Assembly: GCA_021462855.1 (NCBI GenBank)
Contig: JAJTXQ010000017.1
Span: 1-49,611 of the forward strand
From: Dehalococcoidia bacterium
Lineage (GTDB): Bacteria > Chloroflexota > Dehalococcoidia > DSTF01 > JACRBR01
Direction of reading: 5' to 3'
Length of the DNA stretch: 49,611 bases
In this document: positions 42,804-49,611 of the stretch, piece after piece
Numbering within the stretch: the stretch's first letter is position 1
Layout of the letters: every line of letters starts with the position of its first letter
Translations under genes and position numbers: made by a program
Notes under the pieces: generated by a model
The model's database searches: none
What the model saw: the letters and a program-made list of their open reading frames with translations, nothing else
Told to the model about the DNA's origin: nothing

Positions 42804-43463
42804 GTGGCGTACCAGCTGTTGACCCTGGAGCGCGATGAGAAGACGGCAATCATCACGCTCAACCGGGCGGAGAAGCGCAACGCGCTCAACACGGGGCTGC
42901 GCGACGAGGTGCGCGCCGCGCTCGAGGAGCTGGAATCCGACGACAGCATCAGCGTGGCGGTCATCACTGGCGCCGGGCCTGTGTTCTCGGCCGGATTCGA
43001 CACCAGCGAGTTCGCGGCGAGCTCGCCGGCCGCGGTCTTCGCCGGCGAGTCGGCGCGGCGCTACCACCACCGCCTCCAACATTTCGCGAAGCCGCTGGTC
43101 GCCGCGCTCAACGGGCCCGCGATGGGCGGAGGCTTCGACATTGCCACGCTGTGCGATGTGCGCATCGCAGCGGAGAGTGCAGCGTTCGGGCACCCGGAGG
43201 TCAAGTTCGGCGCGCCGGCCCTCTACGAGCCGCTTGCGGCGATCATCGGCGGCGGCATCGCACGCGATCTCTGCCTGAGCGGCCGCCGCATCGACGCCGC
43301 CGAGGCGCTCCGTATCGGACTGGTGAGCCAGGTTGTGCCTGCCGACCAGCTGCTCGATGCGGCGCGCGCCGCCGCACGCACGATCGCGGAAGCGCCGCTG
43401 GCTACGCTGACCGGCATGAAACGCTCGATGGTAGACAGCCTCGGTTGGCGATTCGAACCGTGA
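42804..43463 (+). CDS. Enoyl-CoA hydratase/isomerase family protein (crotonase 4, short)
   Basis: A 219-residue crotonase, about 40 residues shorter than usual at the C-terminus. It starts at GTG 42804 with GAAGGAGG upstream. It has NGPAMGGGFDIATLCD (Asp in place of the first Glu) and FGHPEVKFGAP (second Glu kept). A one-Glu active site is typical of isomerases and some hydrolases. The stop overlaps the next gene's GTG. Confidence 0.87.
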   Translation: MAYQLLTLERDEKTAIITLNRAEKRNALNTGLRDEVRAALEELESDDSISVAVITGAGPVFSAGFDTSEFAASSPAAVFAGESARRYHHRLQHFAKPLVAALNGPAMGGGFDIATLCDVRIAAESAAFGHPEVKFGAPALYEPLAAIIGGGIARDLCLSGRRIDAAEALRIGLVSQVVPADQLLDAARAAARTIAEAPLATLTGMKRSMVDSLGWRFEP

Positions 43464-44455
43464 CGGCGGAGCATCAGCAACTCGAGAGTCTCCTGCGCGC
43501 GCTCATGCCACCGGCGCGAGCGATCGCGGTGCGATCCGCGACGGTGCTCGCCGGCGGCTGGTCCGCCGACACCGTGCGCGCCTGCGGCACCTACAGGGAA
43601 GGCGACCGTGCGCGCGATTTCGACGTCGTCGTGCGCCGGGCGCCGGCCGACGGACTCCTCGCGCCATATGACATCGAGCGCGAGTGGCGCATCCTCAGCG
43701 CATTGCGGGACTCGCCCATCCCCGTGCCGCCCGTGATCGGGCGCGACGCGGCCGGCTCGCACACCGGCTCGCCTTGCCTCGTCACCGAGTACGTGGATGG
43801 CTCGCCGCTCCCGTTCTTCGGACAATCGCTGGAGGAAGGCGACACGCGTCTCCCGGCGTACTTCGGCATGCTTGCGACGATCCACCGTCTCGACTGGCGC
43901 GCGCATGGCCTGGCATTCCTTGACACCGGCGATGATCCGGTCGAGGCGGAGTTGCGACGCGATGAAACGCGCCTGGTGCACCACGGCCGCCTGGGCGAAG
44001 CCGAGCGCGCCATGCTCGCCTGGCTCCGCGCGCACAAGCCGCTCGACATGGCGAAGGCGCTCGTGCACGGCGACGCCAACCCGGCGAACTACCTCTTCCG
44101 CGGTGATCGCGTAGCAGCGGTCCTCGACTGGGAGCTCGCGATCGTCGGGGACGCGCGGCTCGACCTGGGATTCGTCGCCGCGATCCAGCGCATGTTCGGC
44201 GGTGACTGGCAACTCGGCGCGCCGGCGTTTGTGCGCGGCTACGGTGCGGCGAATCCGGCCGCGAATCTGGCGCACCTCGAGTACTTCGAAGCGGTCTCGC
44301 TCTTCCGCATGACGGGATTTCTGCACGCCGCCGAAATCGGACGGGCCGCCCCGGTCGGAGAGCTGCGCGCGCGCCTGCACGACCGGTTCGACGCGATTGC
44401 GGGCGGCCGCGCCGGCAGCGCCGACGCGGCGGCCGCCGATCGGAGAGGCGTCTGA
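43460..44455 (+). CDS. Phosphotransferase family protein (APH/ACAD10-11 type)
   Basis: A 331-residue kinase-like protein. Glycine-rich ATP site is near VLAGGWSADTV, the catalytic loop is VHGDANPANYLF (Brenner motif HGDxxxxN), and the metal-binding Asp is in AVLDWELA. In this context it belongs to the group that phosphorylates 3- or 4-hydroxyacyl-CoAs before elimination (as in ACAD10/11), which fits the adjacent acyl-CoA dehydrogenase. The GTG at 43460 overlaps crotonase 4 by 4 bp. Confidence 0.87.
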   Translation: MTAEHQQLESLLRALMPPARAIAVRSATVLAGGWSADTVRACGTYREGDRARDFDVVVRRAPADGLLAPYDIEREWRILSALRDSPIPVPPVIGRDAAGSHTGSPCLVTEYVDGSPLPFFGQSLEEGDTRLPAYFGMLATIHRLDWRAHGLAFLDTGDDPVEAELRRDETRLVHHGRLGEAERAMLAWLRAHKPLDMAKALVHGDANPANYLFRGDRVAAVLDWELAIVGDARLDLGFVAAIQRMFGGDWQLGAPAFVRGYGAANPAANLAHLEYFEAVSLFRMTGFLHAAEIGRAAPVGELRARLHDRFDAIAGGRAGSADAAAADRRGV

Positions 44456-44456
44456 A

Positions 44457-45644
44457 ATGAACGGCCCGCTCAACGGCATCCGCGTTTGCGACCTGACGAT
44501 TGCGCAGTTCGGCGCCCACGCCACGATGATGCTCGCCGACATGGGCGCGGACGTCGTCAAGGTCGAGTCGCCGCGGGGTGGCGACCCCGGGCGTGGCATC
44601 GCCCTGCAGCCGGATGGGCGCTCGGCGTTCTTCCTGGCGCACAACCGCAACAAGCGCAGCATCACGCTCAACCTGCGGCGTCCTGCCGGCAAGGAGATCG
44701 TCCGCCGCCTTGCCGCGCAGTCTGACGTGTTCGTGCAGAGCTGGAAGCCCGGCGTCATCGAGCGCCTGGGCCTGGACTACGAGGCGGTCCGCGAAGCGAG
44801 GCCGAACATCATTTACGCGTCGGCCACCGGCTTCGGGCCGCGTGGCCCGCGGGCGCATCTGCCCGCGATGGACATGGTGGCGCAGGCCGTCGGCGGACTG
44901 GCGATGGCGAACGCAGCGCCCGGCGATGACGCGCCGTCACCCGTCGGACCGACGGTCGCCGACCAGACGGGATCCCTCGTGCTCGCATACGGCATCGTGC
45001 TGGCGCTGCTGCACCGCTTCCGGACCGGTGAGGGACAGCAGGTCGACGTGTCGCTGCTCGGCTCGCAGATGACGCTGCAAGCGTGGAACATCGCCAACCA
45101 CTTCCTCAGCGGCGAGCAGACGCGCGGGGGGCGCCGGAACGCGATCTCGCCGCTCTTCACGTTCTACCGCGCGAGCGACAGCTGGTTCGCCATCGCGATC
45201 ATCGACGAGCGCCAGTGGCCGGCGCTCTGCTCGATCGTCAACCGTCCCGACCTCGCGTCCGACGTCCGCTTCGACGGACGCAGCGCACGGGATGCGCACA
45301 GGGACGACCTCATCGCTATCCTGGACGCCGCGTTCGCCACCCGGCCGCGGGAGGCGTGGCTGCGGGAGTTCGAATCGGCCGACATACCGTGCGGGCCGGT
45401 GAACGAGTACGCGGATCTTGCCCGGGACGTGCAAGTGGCGGCCAACGGGTACCTCGTCGACGTGCCTGCCGGCGGCGCGGCTCCGCTGAAGCAGGTCGGC
45501 GCCGCCGTCGATCTCAGCGCAAGCCCGGGCGCGGTCCGCACGACCGCCCCGGAGCTGGGGCAGCACACCGAGGAGGTGCTCATCGAGCTGGGTTACGGCT
45601 GGGACGAGATCGCGTCGCTCCGGGAGGAGCGCGTCATCCTCTAA
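44457..45644 (+). CDS. CaiB/BaiF family (class III) CoA transferase
   Basis: A 395-residue CoA transferase. The N-terminus is 'LNGIRVCDLTIAQFGAHATMMLADMGADVVKVESP'. The catalytic Asp lies in LPAMDMVAQAVGGL. Later blocks are VDVSLLGSQMTLQ and IPCGPVNEYADL. It transfers CoA between carboxylic acids, so the pathway has two routes for activating substrate (ligase and transferase). It begins one base after the phosphotransferase stop. Confidence 0.92.
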   Translation: MNGPLNGIRVCDLTIAQFGAHATMMLADMGADVVKVESPRGGDPGRGIALQPDGRSAFFLAHNRNKRSITLNLRRPAGKEIVRRLAAQSDVFVQSWKPGVIERLGLDYEAVREARPNIIYASATGFGPRGPRAHLPAMDMVAQAVGGLAMANAAPGDDAPSPVGPTVADQTGSLVLAYGIVLALLHRFRTGEGQQVDVSLLGSQMTLQAWNIANHFLSGEQTRGGRRNAISPLFTFYRASDSWFAIAIIDERQWPALCSIVNRPDLASDVRFDGRSARDAHRDDLIAILDAAFATRPREAWLREFESADIPCGPVNEYADLARDVQVAANGYLVDVPAGGAAPLKQVGAAVDLSASPGAVRTTAPELGQHTEEVLIELGYGWDEIASLREERVIL

Positions 45645-45689
45645 CGGCACCGCAATGCAGCGCGCACTGTTCAGAGAAGGAGGAGCGAC

Positions 45690-46073
45690 ATGGCCACGGC
45701 AAACGAGACGGTGATCCGGGAGTTCTGCGCGGCGTTCGCGCGGCGCGACGTCGACGAGCTGCTGACGTTCTTCACGGAGGACGCGGTGTACCACAACATG
45801 CCGATGCGGGCGGTGCAGGGCAAGGCGGCGATCCGCGGCGTGCTGGACATGTTCGTCAAGCCCGCGCAGTCGGTGGACTTCGCGCTGCTCAACCTGGCAT
45901 CGACGGGCGACACGGTGTTCACTGAGCGTCTCGACACGTTCCAGATCGGCGACCGGCGCGTCGAGTTGCCGATAGCGGGCGTGTTCGACATGGACGGCAG
46001 CAAGATCGCGGCGTGGCGCGACTACTTCGACCTGGCGACGTGGACGAAACAGGCAAGCCCGCCGGCGGGATGA
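45690..46073 (+). CDS. Limonene-1,2-epoxide hydrolase-like protein
   Basis: A 127-residue NTF2-fold protein. The arrangement ERLDTFQIGDRRVELPIAGV, then AAWRDYFDL, matches the Asp-Arg-Asp active site of limonene-1,2-epoxide hydrolase (Arg and Asp of ERLD, Asp of WRDYFD). It would open an epoxide to a diol without a covalent intermediate. GAAGGAGGAG before ATG 45690 is a strong ribosome site. It hints that the operon handles a terpenoid or another cyclic alkene. Confidence 0.85.
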   Translation: MATANETVIREFCAAFARRDVDELLTFFTEDAVYHNMPMRAVQGKAAIRGVLDMFVKPAQSVDFALLNLASTGDTVFTERLDTFQIGDRRVELPIAGVFDMDGSKIAAWRDYFDLATWTKQASPPAG

Positions 46074-46114
46074 GTACCGGCAACCGCTGGGTTGCGCAGG
46101 CGAGGAGGCGAACG

Positions 46115-47218
46115 ATGGACGAGCGAGCGATCCGGGTCCCCGTGAGTTCCCGCTCCGTTGACCCGGCGCGGATCCGGAACGCCTGGGCCGGCCGCATCTC
46201 CGGCTGTCAGCTCGGCAAGGCGGTCGAAGCCCTGTCGTTCGTCCGGGGTAACGCGGAGCTGACGCGCTATCTGCAGGACGCGGGCGCGTTGCCGCTGCGC
46301 GATTACGTGCCGCTCGTGCGCGACACGCTGGTCGAGCGCACCGGGGCGCGCTGCTGTCGCGGCGAGATCTCGCGCAGCGAACCCGACGACGACATCAACT
46401 ACACGCTCCTCGCACTGATCCTTCTCGAGCGCCACGGGTTGGCGCTGACCACCGAAGACGTCGCCCGCGCCTGGCTGGAGTTTCTCCCCGCGGGAGCGAC
46501 GTACACGGCCGAGCGCGCCGCGTACCGCACACTGCTGCAGCGCATGTCCGCGCACTTTATGCTGGGCGCACCAGCGGGGTTCGACATCATCGAGTGCGCC
46601 GAAAACGAGTACAGCGACTGGATTGGCGCGCAGATCAGGGCCGACCTGTACGGCTGGGCCTGTCCCGGAGACATGACGCTCGCCGCGGACCTCGCGCGGC
46701 GCGACGCCGCACTGTCGCACGCCGGGGACGGCGTCGATGGCGCCGCCTTCGTGGCGGCGCTCGGTGCCGCAATCCCGGCATCGGACTCATTCGCGGCCGC
46801 CGTCGACGCGGCGAGACGCGCGGCGTCGGTCGGGGCCGGCGTGGGCGAAGCGATCGATCTGGCGCTGTCGGTCGTCGGAGCGGATGACGCGGTCGACCGG
46901 ATCCGCGCCCGCTACGGCGGCCTCTCGCCGGTCCACACGCTCAACAACCTGACGCTCGTCGTGTGGGCACTGTTGACCTATGCGGATGACTTCTCAGCGG
47001 CCATCGGCGAAGTGGTGGCGGCGGGCTGGGACACCGACTGCAACGGCGCCACGGTGGGAGGGCTCTGGGGGCTGTCCGGCCGGCCAATCCCCGGGCACTG
47101 GACGGCGCCCTGGGAAGGCACGGTCGCCTTTACGCTTGCAGGCATCGCGGAACTGACGCTCGACGATCTGGTGGCAAGAACCGTCGCCGTGGCGCAGTCG
47201 CTTCGGCGAGACGGGTAG
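46115..47218 (+). CDS. ADP-ribosylglycohydrolase family protein
   Basis: A 367-residue DraG/ARH-fold protein. Metal-site motifs are DDDINYTLLAL (first) and AAGWDTDCNGATVGGLWG (second). The N-terminal 'RIRNAWAGRISGCQLGKAVE' is the usual opening helix. GAGGAGG 6 nt upstream supports ATG 46115; an ATG at 46070 overlapping the previous stop is the alternative. In catabolic operons such proteins are usually hydrolases of N-glycosidic bonds with unknown natural substrate, so it may act on a nucleoside- or sugar-linked intermediate. It is the last gene of the operon. Confidence 0.88.
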   Translation: MDERAIRVPVSSRSVDPARIRNAWAGRISGCQLGKAVEALSFVRGNAELTRYLQDAGALPLRDYVPLVRDTLVERTGARCCRGEISRSEPDDDINYTLLALILLERHGLALTTEDVARAWLEFLPAGATYTAERAAYRTLLQRMSAHFMLGAPAGFDIIECAENEYSDWIGAQIRADLYGWACPGDMTLAADLARRDAALSHAGDGVDGAAFVAALGAAIPASDSFAAAVDAARRAASVGAGVGEAIDLALSVVGADDAVDRIRARYGGLSPVHTLNNLTLVVWALLTYADDFSAAIGEVVAAGWDTDCNGATVGGLWGLSGRPIPGHWTAPWEGTVAFTLAGIAELTLDDLVARTVAVAQSLRRDG

Positions 47219-47381
47219 TACGCGCGACCCGTCCGTGCCGATGTAACCGGCATGGCGGCCTGCTGATTCCGCAATCTGCACGCACTTCCCTCGACGACCT
47301 CCCGGCAGGACAATCGGCGACACAAGCCCGGCTGGCTCGTCGCTTCGGGCGGCCGGACGAGCGCTCGTCGAGGTGCGACGC

Positions 47382-48272
47382 ATGAACGTCGGCAACAGCG
47401 AACAACCCATCCGCCTGAAGGATGGCCGCCGCCTGGGGTACGCCGAATACGGCGACCGTCAGGGCACCCCGCTCTTCTACTTCAACGGCACACCGGGTTC
47501 ACGGATCGAGGCTCGGACTGCCGATGGCATCGCCGGTCGCCTCGGCATCCGGCTCATCGGCACGGACCGCCCGGGATACGGGCTCTCCGACTTCAAGGAG
47601 GGAAGAACCTTCCTGGACTGGCCGGACGATGTGCTTGAACTGGCGCAAGCGCTCCGCATTGGCCGGTTCGGAGTGCTCGGCTTCTCGGGTGGCGGCCCGC
47701 ACGTGGCCGCGTGTGCGCTCAGGATCCCGGAGCGCCTGACCGTTGCGGCGATCGTCAGTTGCTCCTTGCTCCACGATTCCCCGGAGGGCGTTGACGGGAT
47801 TCGGCAGCGACGCCTGATCCACGGGATCTCGTCGCGCGCGCCGGTGCTGGGGTGGCTCGCCTGGAGGGCAATCGCGATGGCCGCTCGGAGGTTCCCGCGC
47901 CTGATGATCTCCCGGATGGGAGGCATGATGTCCGAACCGGACAGAGCCGTGCTCTCCCGCGACGACGTGAGGGCGCTATTCATCGACGACTTTGCCGAGG
48001 CGTTCCGCCAGGGAGCCCGCGGCGCCGCCTGGGACATGGCGCTCGTGGGGCGCCCGTGGGGATTCCAGCGGCGGGACATCGGCCGGGAGATACACCTCTG
48101 GCACGGCGAGGAAGATACGAACGCCGGCCGCGTCGCGAGCCGGGAGATCCCGAACTGCCGCGCGACGTTCCTTCCCGGAGAGGGCCACCTGCTGTTCTGG
48201 AACCATACGGAAGCAATCCTGCACCGGTTGGCCGAGTTGATGGCCGTGCCCGCCCGCGTCTCGCGCGGGTGA
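47382..48272 (+). CDS. Alpha/beta-fold hydrolase
   Basis: A 296-residue alpha/beta hydrolase. It has oxyanion block YFNGTPGSRIEA, nucleophile elbow GFSGGGPHVAA, a cap region (about 150-215), the acid near LWHGEEDTN, and catalytic His in GEGHLLFW. The two-residue-earlier GTG at 47373 is an alternative start. 163 bp without a gene precede it, so it is probably a separate unit from the catabolic operon. Substrate unknown. Confidence 0.87.
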   Translation: MNVGNSEQPIRLKDGRRLGYAEYGDRQGTPLFYFNGTPGSRIEARTADGIAGRLGIRLIGTDRPGYGLSDFKEGRTFLDWPDDVLELAQALRIGRFGVLGFSGGGPHVAACALRIPERLTVAAIVSCSLLHDSPEGVDGIRQRRLIHGISSRAPVLGWLAWRAIAMAARRFPRLMISRMGGMMSEPDRAVLSRDDVRALFIDDFAEAFRQGARGAAWDMALVGRPWGFQRRDIGREIHLWHGEEDTNAGRVASREIPNCRATFLPGEGHLLFWNHTEAILHRLAELMAVPARVSRG

Positions 48273-48304
48273 CGGCGCGCCCGCACGAATGCGGCGATGA
48301 CGCA

Positions 48305-48937
48305 ATGGGCGACACACTGACGTTCCGGCAGGCCGCGGCGGCCGACCTCGATCGCGTGGCCGCGATCTTGTGCGACGATCCTCCGCGCGAGCTCGTCGCG
48401 GTGGCCGGAGACGTCGAGCGTGCCCGCAGGGTTGGCCGCGTCATCGTGCGTGCGGGGGCAATGGCTCAGCTCGACAGCACGGTCATGTGCGATGTCGGCG
48501 GAGACGCCGTCGGACTGATCGAGACGATCGCCCACGGGCGGACTCTGACCCGCGCCGAGGTGGTGCGGATGGCGCGCGCGTTCGGTGGCGGCGCGCTCAT
48601 GATCGGACTGCCCGGAGCCATCCGATTCGTGCGATGGCGCATCGCCCGGTCCCGCGTCGACGCGCCGCGGCCTTCCGGATCGTATTACGTCGCCGAGCTT
48701 GCCGTCGATGCACGCTGGCGCAATCGGGGCATCGGCGGGGCGCTGCTGGCGCAGGCCGAGGGCCGCGCGCGGGCGCTTGGCCATCGGCAGATGTCGCTGC
48801 ACACGGCAACCGACAACCCCGCCCGTCACCTGTATCGGCGCAACGGCTTCCGCGTCACCGAGACCCGCTTGGATGCCAGCTATGAGCGCATGACGGGAAT
48901 ACCCGGCAGGCTGCTGATGGTGAAGGATCTCGAGTAG
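48305..48937 (+). CDS. GNAT-family N-acetyltransferase
   Basis: A 210-residue GNAT protein. The acetyl-CoA site is VAELAVDARWRNRGIGGALL (motif A, R-x-x-G-I/G-G), followed by LHTATDNPARHLYRRNGFRV. A GTG at 48269, in frame and overlapping the previous stop by 4 bp, could be the real start and would add 12 residues. It is probably co-transcribed with the alpha/beta hydrolase. Confidence 0.87.
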   Translation: MGDTLTFRQAAAADLDRVAAILCDDPPRELVAVAGDVERARRVGRVIVRAGAMAQLDSTVMCDVGGDAVGLIETIAHGRTLTRAEVVRMARAFGGGALMIGLPGAIRFVRWRIARSRVDAPRPSGSYYVAELAVDARWRNRGIGGALLAQAEGRARALGHRQMSLHTATDNPARHLYRRNGFRVTETRLDASYERMTGIPGRLLMVKDLE

Positions 48938-48968
48938 CGGCGAGTGCTTCCGGAGCCGTGCTACCCGG

Positions 48969-49611
48969 TCACCAGCGCCGGCAGCGCCGGCCGAGTTGCG
49001 ACAGCGCGAGCGCGACGTCACCGTGATCGACGCGCCCATTCCGGTCGACGTCGTAGTAGGGGTTGTGGTGATGCCACGCCACGGCGCGGGCGATCACGGC
49101 CACGTCGATCCACGTAACGCACCCATCGCCGGTGACGTCGGCGCAGCGGCCGTACGGGCGCGGCGTCGCGGTCGGGCGCGGGGTACGTGTCGAAGTTGCT
49201 GTGCGTGTCGGCGTCGCGGTGCGAGTAGGCGTTCCCGTGGCGGTCGGCACGCTCGTCACGGTCTCCGTGGGCGTGCTGGTCGCGGTCGGGGTGCCCGTCG
49301 CGGTGGCGGTCGGGTCGGGCGTGTTGGTCGCGGTGGATGTCGCGGTGGATGTCGCGGTGGGCGTGTTGGTCGCGGCCGGCGTGTTGGTCGCGGTGGCGGT
49401 CGGGTCGGGCGTGTTGGTCGCGGTCGGCGTGCCCGTCGCGGTGGCGGTCGCGGTGGGCGTGTTGGTCGCGGTAGCCGTGGGGTCGGGCGTGTTGGTCGCG
49501 GTCGGCGTGGCGGTCGCGGTGGATGTCGGGTCGGGCGTGTTGGTCGCGGTCGGCGTGCCCGTCGCGGTGGCGGTCGGGTCGGGCGTGTTGGTCGCGGTCG
49601 GCGTGCCCGTC
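48969..49611 (-). CDS. Thr/Pro-repeat stalk protein with C-terminal dockerin, partial
   Basis: The reading frame is open from the right edge to the TGA at 48969-48971, so only about 213 C-terminal residues are seen. The first ~120 are a Thr/Pro-rich stalk (units like [19 protein letters not shown]). The end is a type I dockerin-like pair of calcium loops: [12 protein letters not shown] and [12 protein letters not shown], each followed by a helix, then a Cys/Arg tail. Dockerins bind cohesins or act as surface calcium modules. The stalk suggests O-glycosylation and an outer surface location. The N-terminal domain that would show its function lies outside the window. Confidence 0.85.
   Translation of the reverse strand, partial: TGTPTATNTPDPTATATGTPTATNTPDPTSTATATPTATNTPDPTATATNTPTATATATGTPTATNTPDPTATATNTPAATNTPTATSTATSTATNTPDPTATATGTPTATSTPTETVTSVPTATGTPTRTATPTRTATSTRTPRPTATPRPYGRCADVTGDGCVTWIDVAVIARAVAWHHHNPYYDVDRNGRVDHGDVALALSQLGRRCRRW
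49225..49611. repeat. 48-bp/6-bp tandem repeat encoding the Thr/Pro stalk
   Basis: Tandem units of about 48 bp (GTCGGGTCGGGCGTGTTGGT and 28 further bases), themselves built from 6-bp steps of GTCGCG/GTGGCG type, run to the window edge. Each unit codes 16 residues. Copies differ by whole 6- or 12-bp steps, as expected from replication slippage, so stalk length is likely to vary between strains. Confidence 0.8.

Noticed and set aside
49225-49611. CRISPR-like array at the right edge
   Set aside because: The repeats are 6- and 48-bp multiples with no unique spacers, and they code for a Thr/Pro stalk in an open frame.

Overview
The window is high-GC bacterial DNA, most likely from the Chloroflexota (a Dehalococcoidia-like or related lineage). 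The grounds are indirect: a Thr/Pro-rich 'TPTAT' stalk ending in a dockerin, DUF4397 and LysM surface proteins, a heliorhodopsin, a CarH-type B12 photoreceptor, many 4-bp ATGA/GTGA gene overlaps, and fatty-acyl/terpenoid-type catabolic operons. There is no rRNA, no intact tRNA, no CRISPR array and no recognisable transposase or integrase.

The left 28 kb is a chain of functional cassettes separated by pieces of tRNA. Five 56-57-nt copies of the 3' half of a class II tRNA, from the anticodon loop (CTCAAAA, anticodon CAA, so tRNA-Leu) to CCA, all lie on the + strand: A 1321-1377, B 5113-5169, C 15280-15336, E 19065-19121, F 27831-27886. A sixth shorter piece is D 16457-16474. Copies A and C share a ~103-nt left flank full of GTGAACAAACG-type repeats, B and F share another left flank, and A and D share a right flank. 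This is the pattern expected from repeated integration at the 3' end of one tRNA-Leu gene. The cassettes are: A-B, lactonase-like hydrolase, cyclase-family amidohydrolase, cupin and HxlR regulator; B-C, a light-response module; C-D, two Fic-type genes; D-E, a membrane protein and a LysM protein; E-F, a two-component system plus an ABC transporter and a SnoaL-like protein.

The B-C cassette (5402-15077) is the most striking. A seven-gene minus-strand operon encodes a TIGR01777 epimerase, an SRPBCC protein, a class II DNA photolyase, an SDR/DUF2867 protein, two acyltransferases (one lacking its catalytic His and Asp) and a DUF1295 membrane reductase. Next to it is an LPXTG-anchored DUF4397 surface protein, divergent from carH, heliorhodopsin and a 52-residue membrane protein. 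The carH/DUF4397 gap carries an array of TGTACA and GTCTAGAC palindromes placed on both promoters. It reads as a light-sensing and photodamage-repair/envelope-remodelling unit.

From 28 kb rightward there are no more tRNA pieces. An arylsulfatase converges on a two-gene operon (alkylsulfatase-like MBL protein with a degenerate metal site, then a molybdopterin oxidoreductase). A TetR regulator diverges from a long plus-strand catabolic operon (34751-47218): acyl-CoA ligase, four crotonases, nitronate monooxygenase, Zn alcohol dehydrogenase, citrate synthase/citryl-CoA lyase-like protein, acyl-CoA dehydrogenase, APH-type kinase, CaiB/BaiF CoA transferase, limonene-epoxide-hydrolase-like protein and ADP-ribosylglycohydrolase. 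Its promoter and TetR operator can be read directly. An alpha/beta hydrolase, a GNAT acetyltransferase and the C-terminus of a repeat-stalk dockerin protein (cut by the window edge) close the window.
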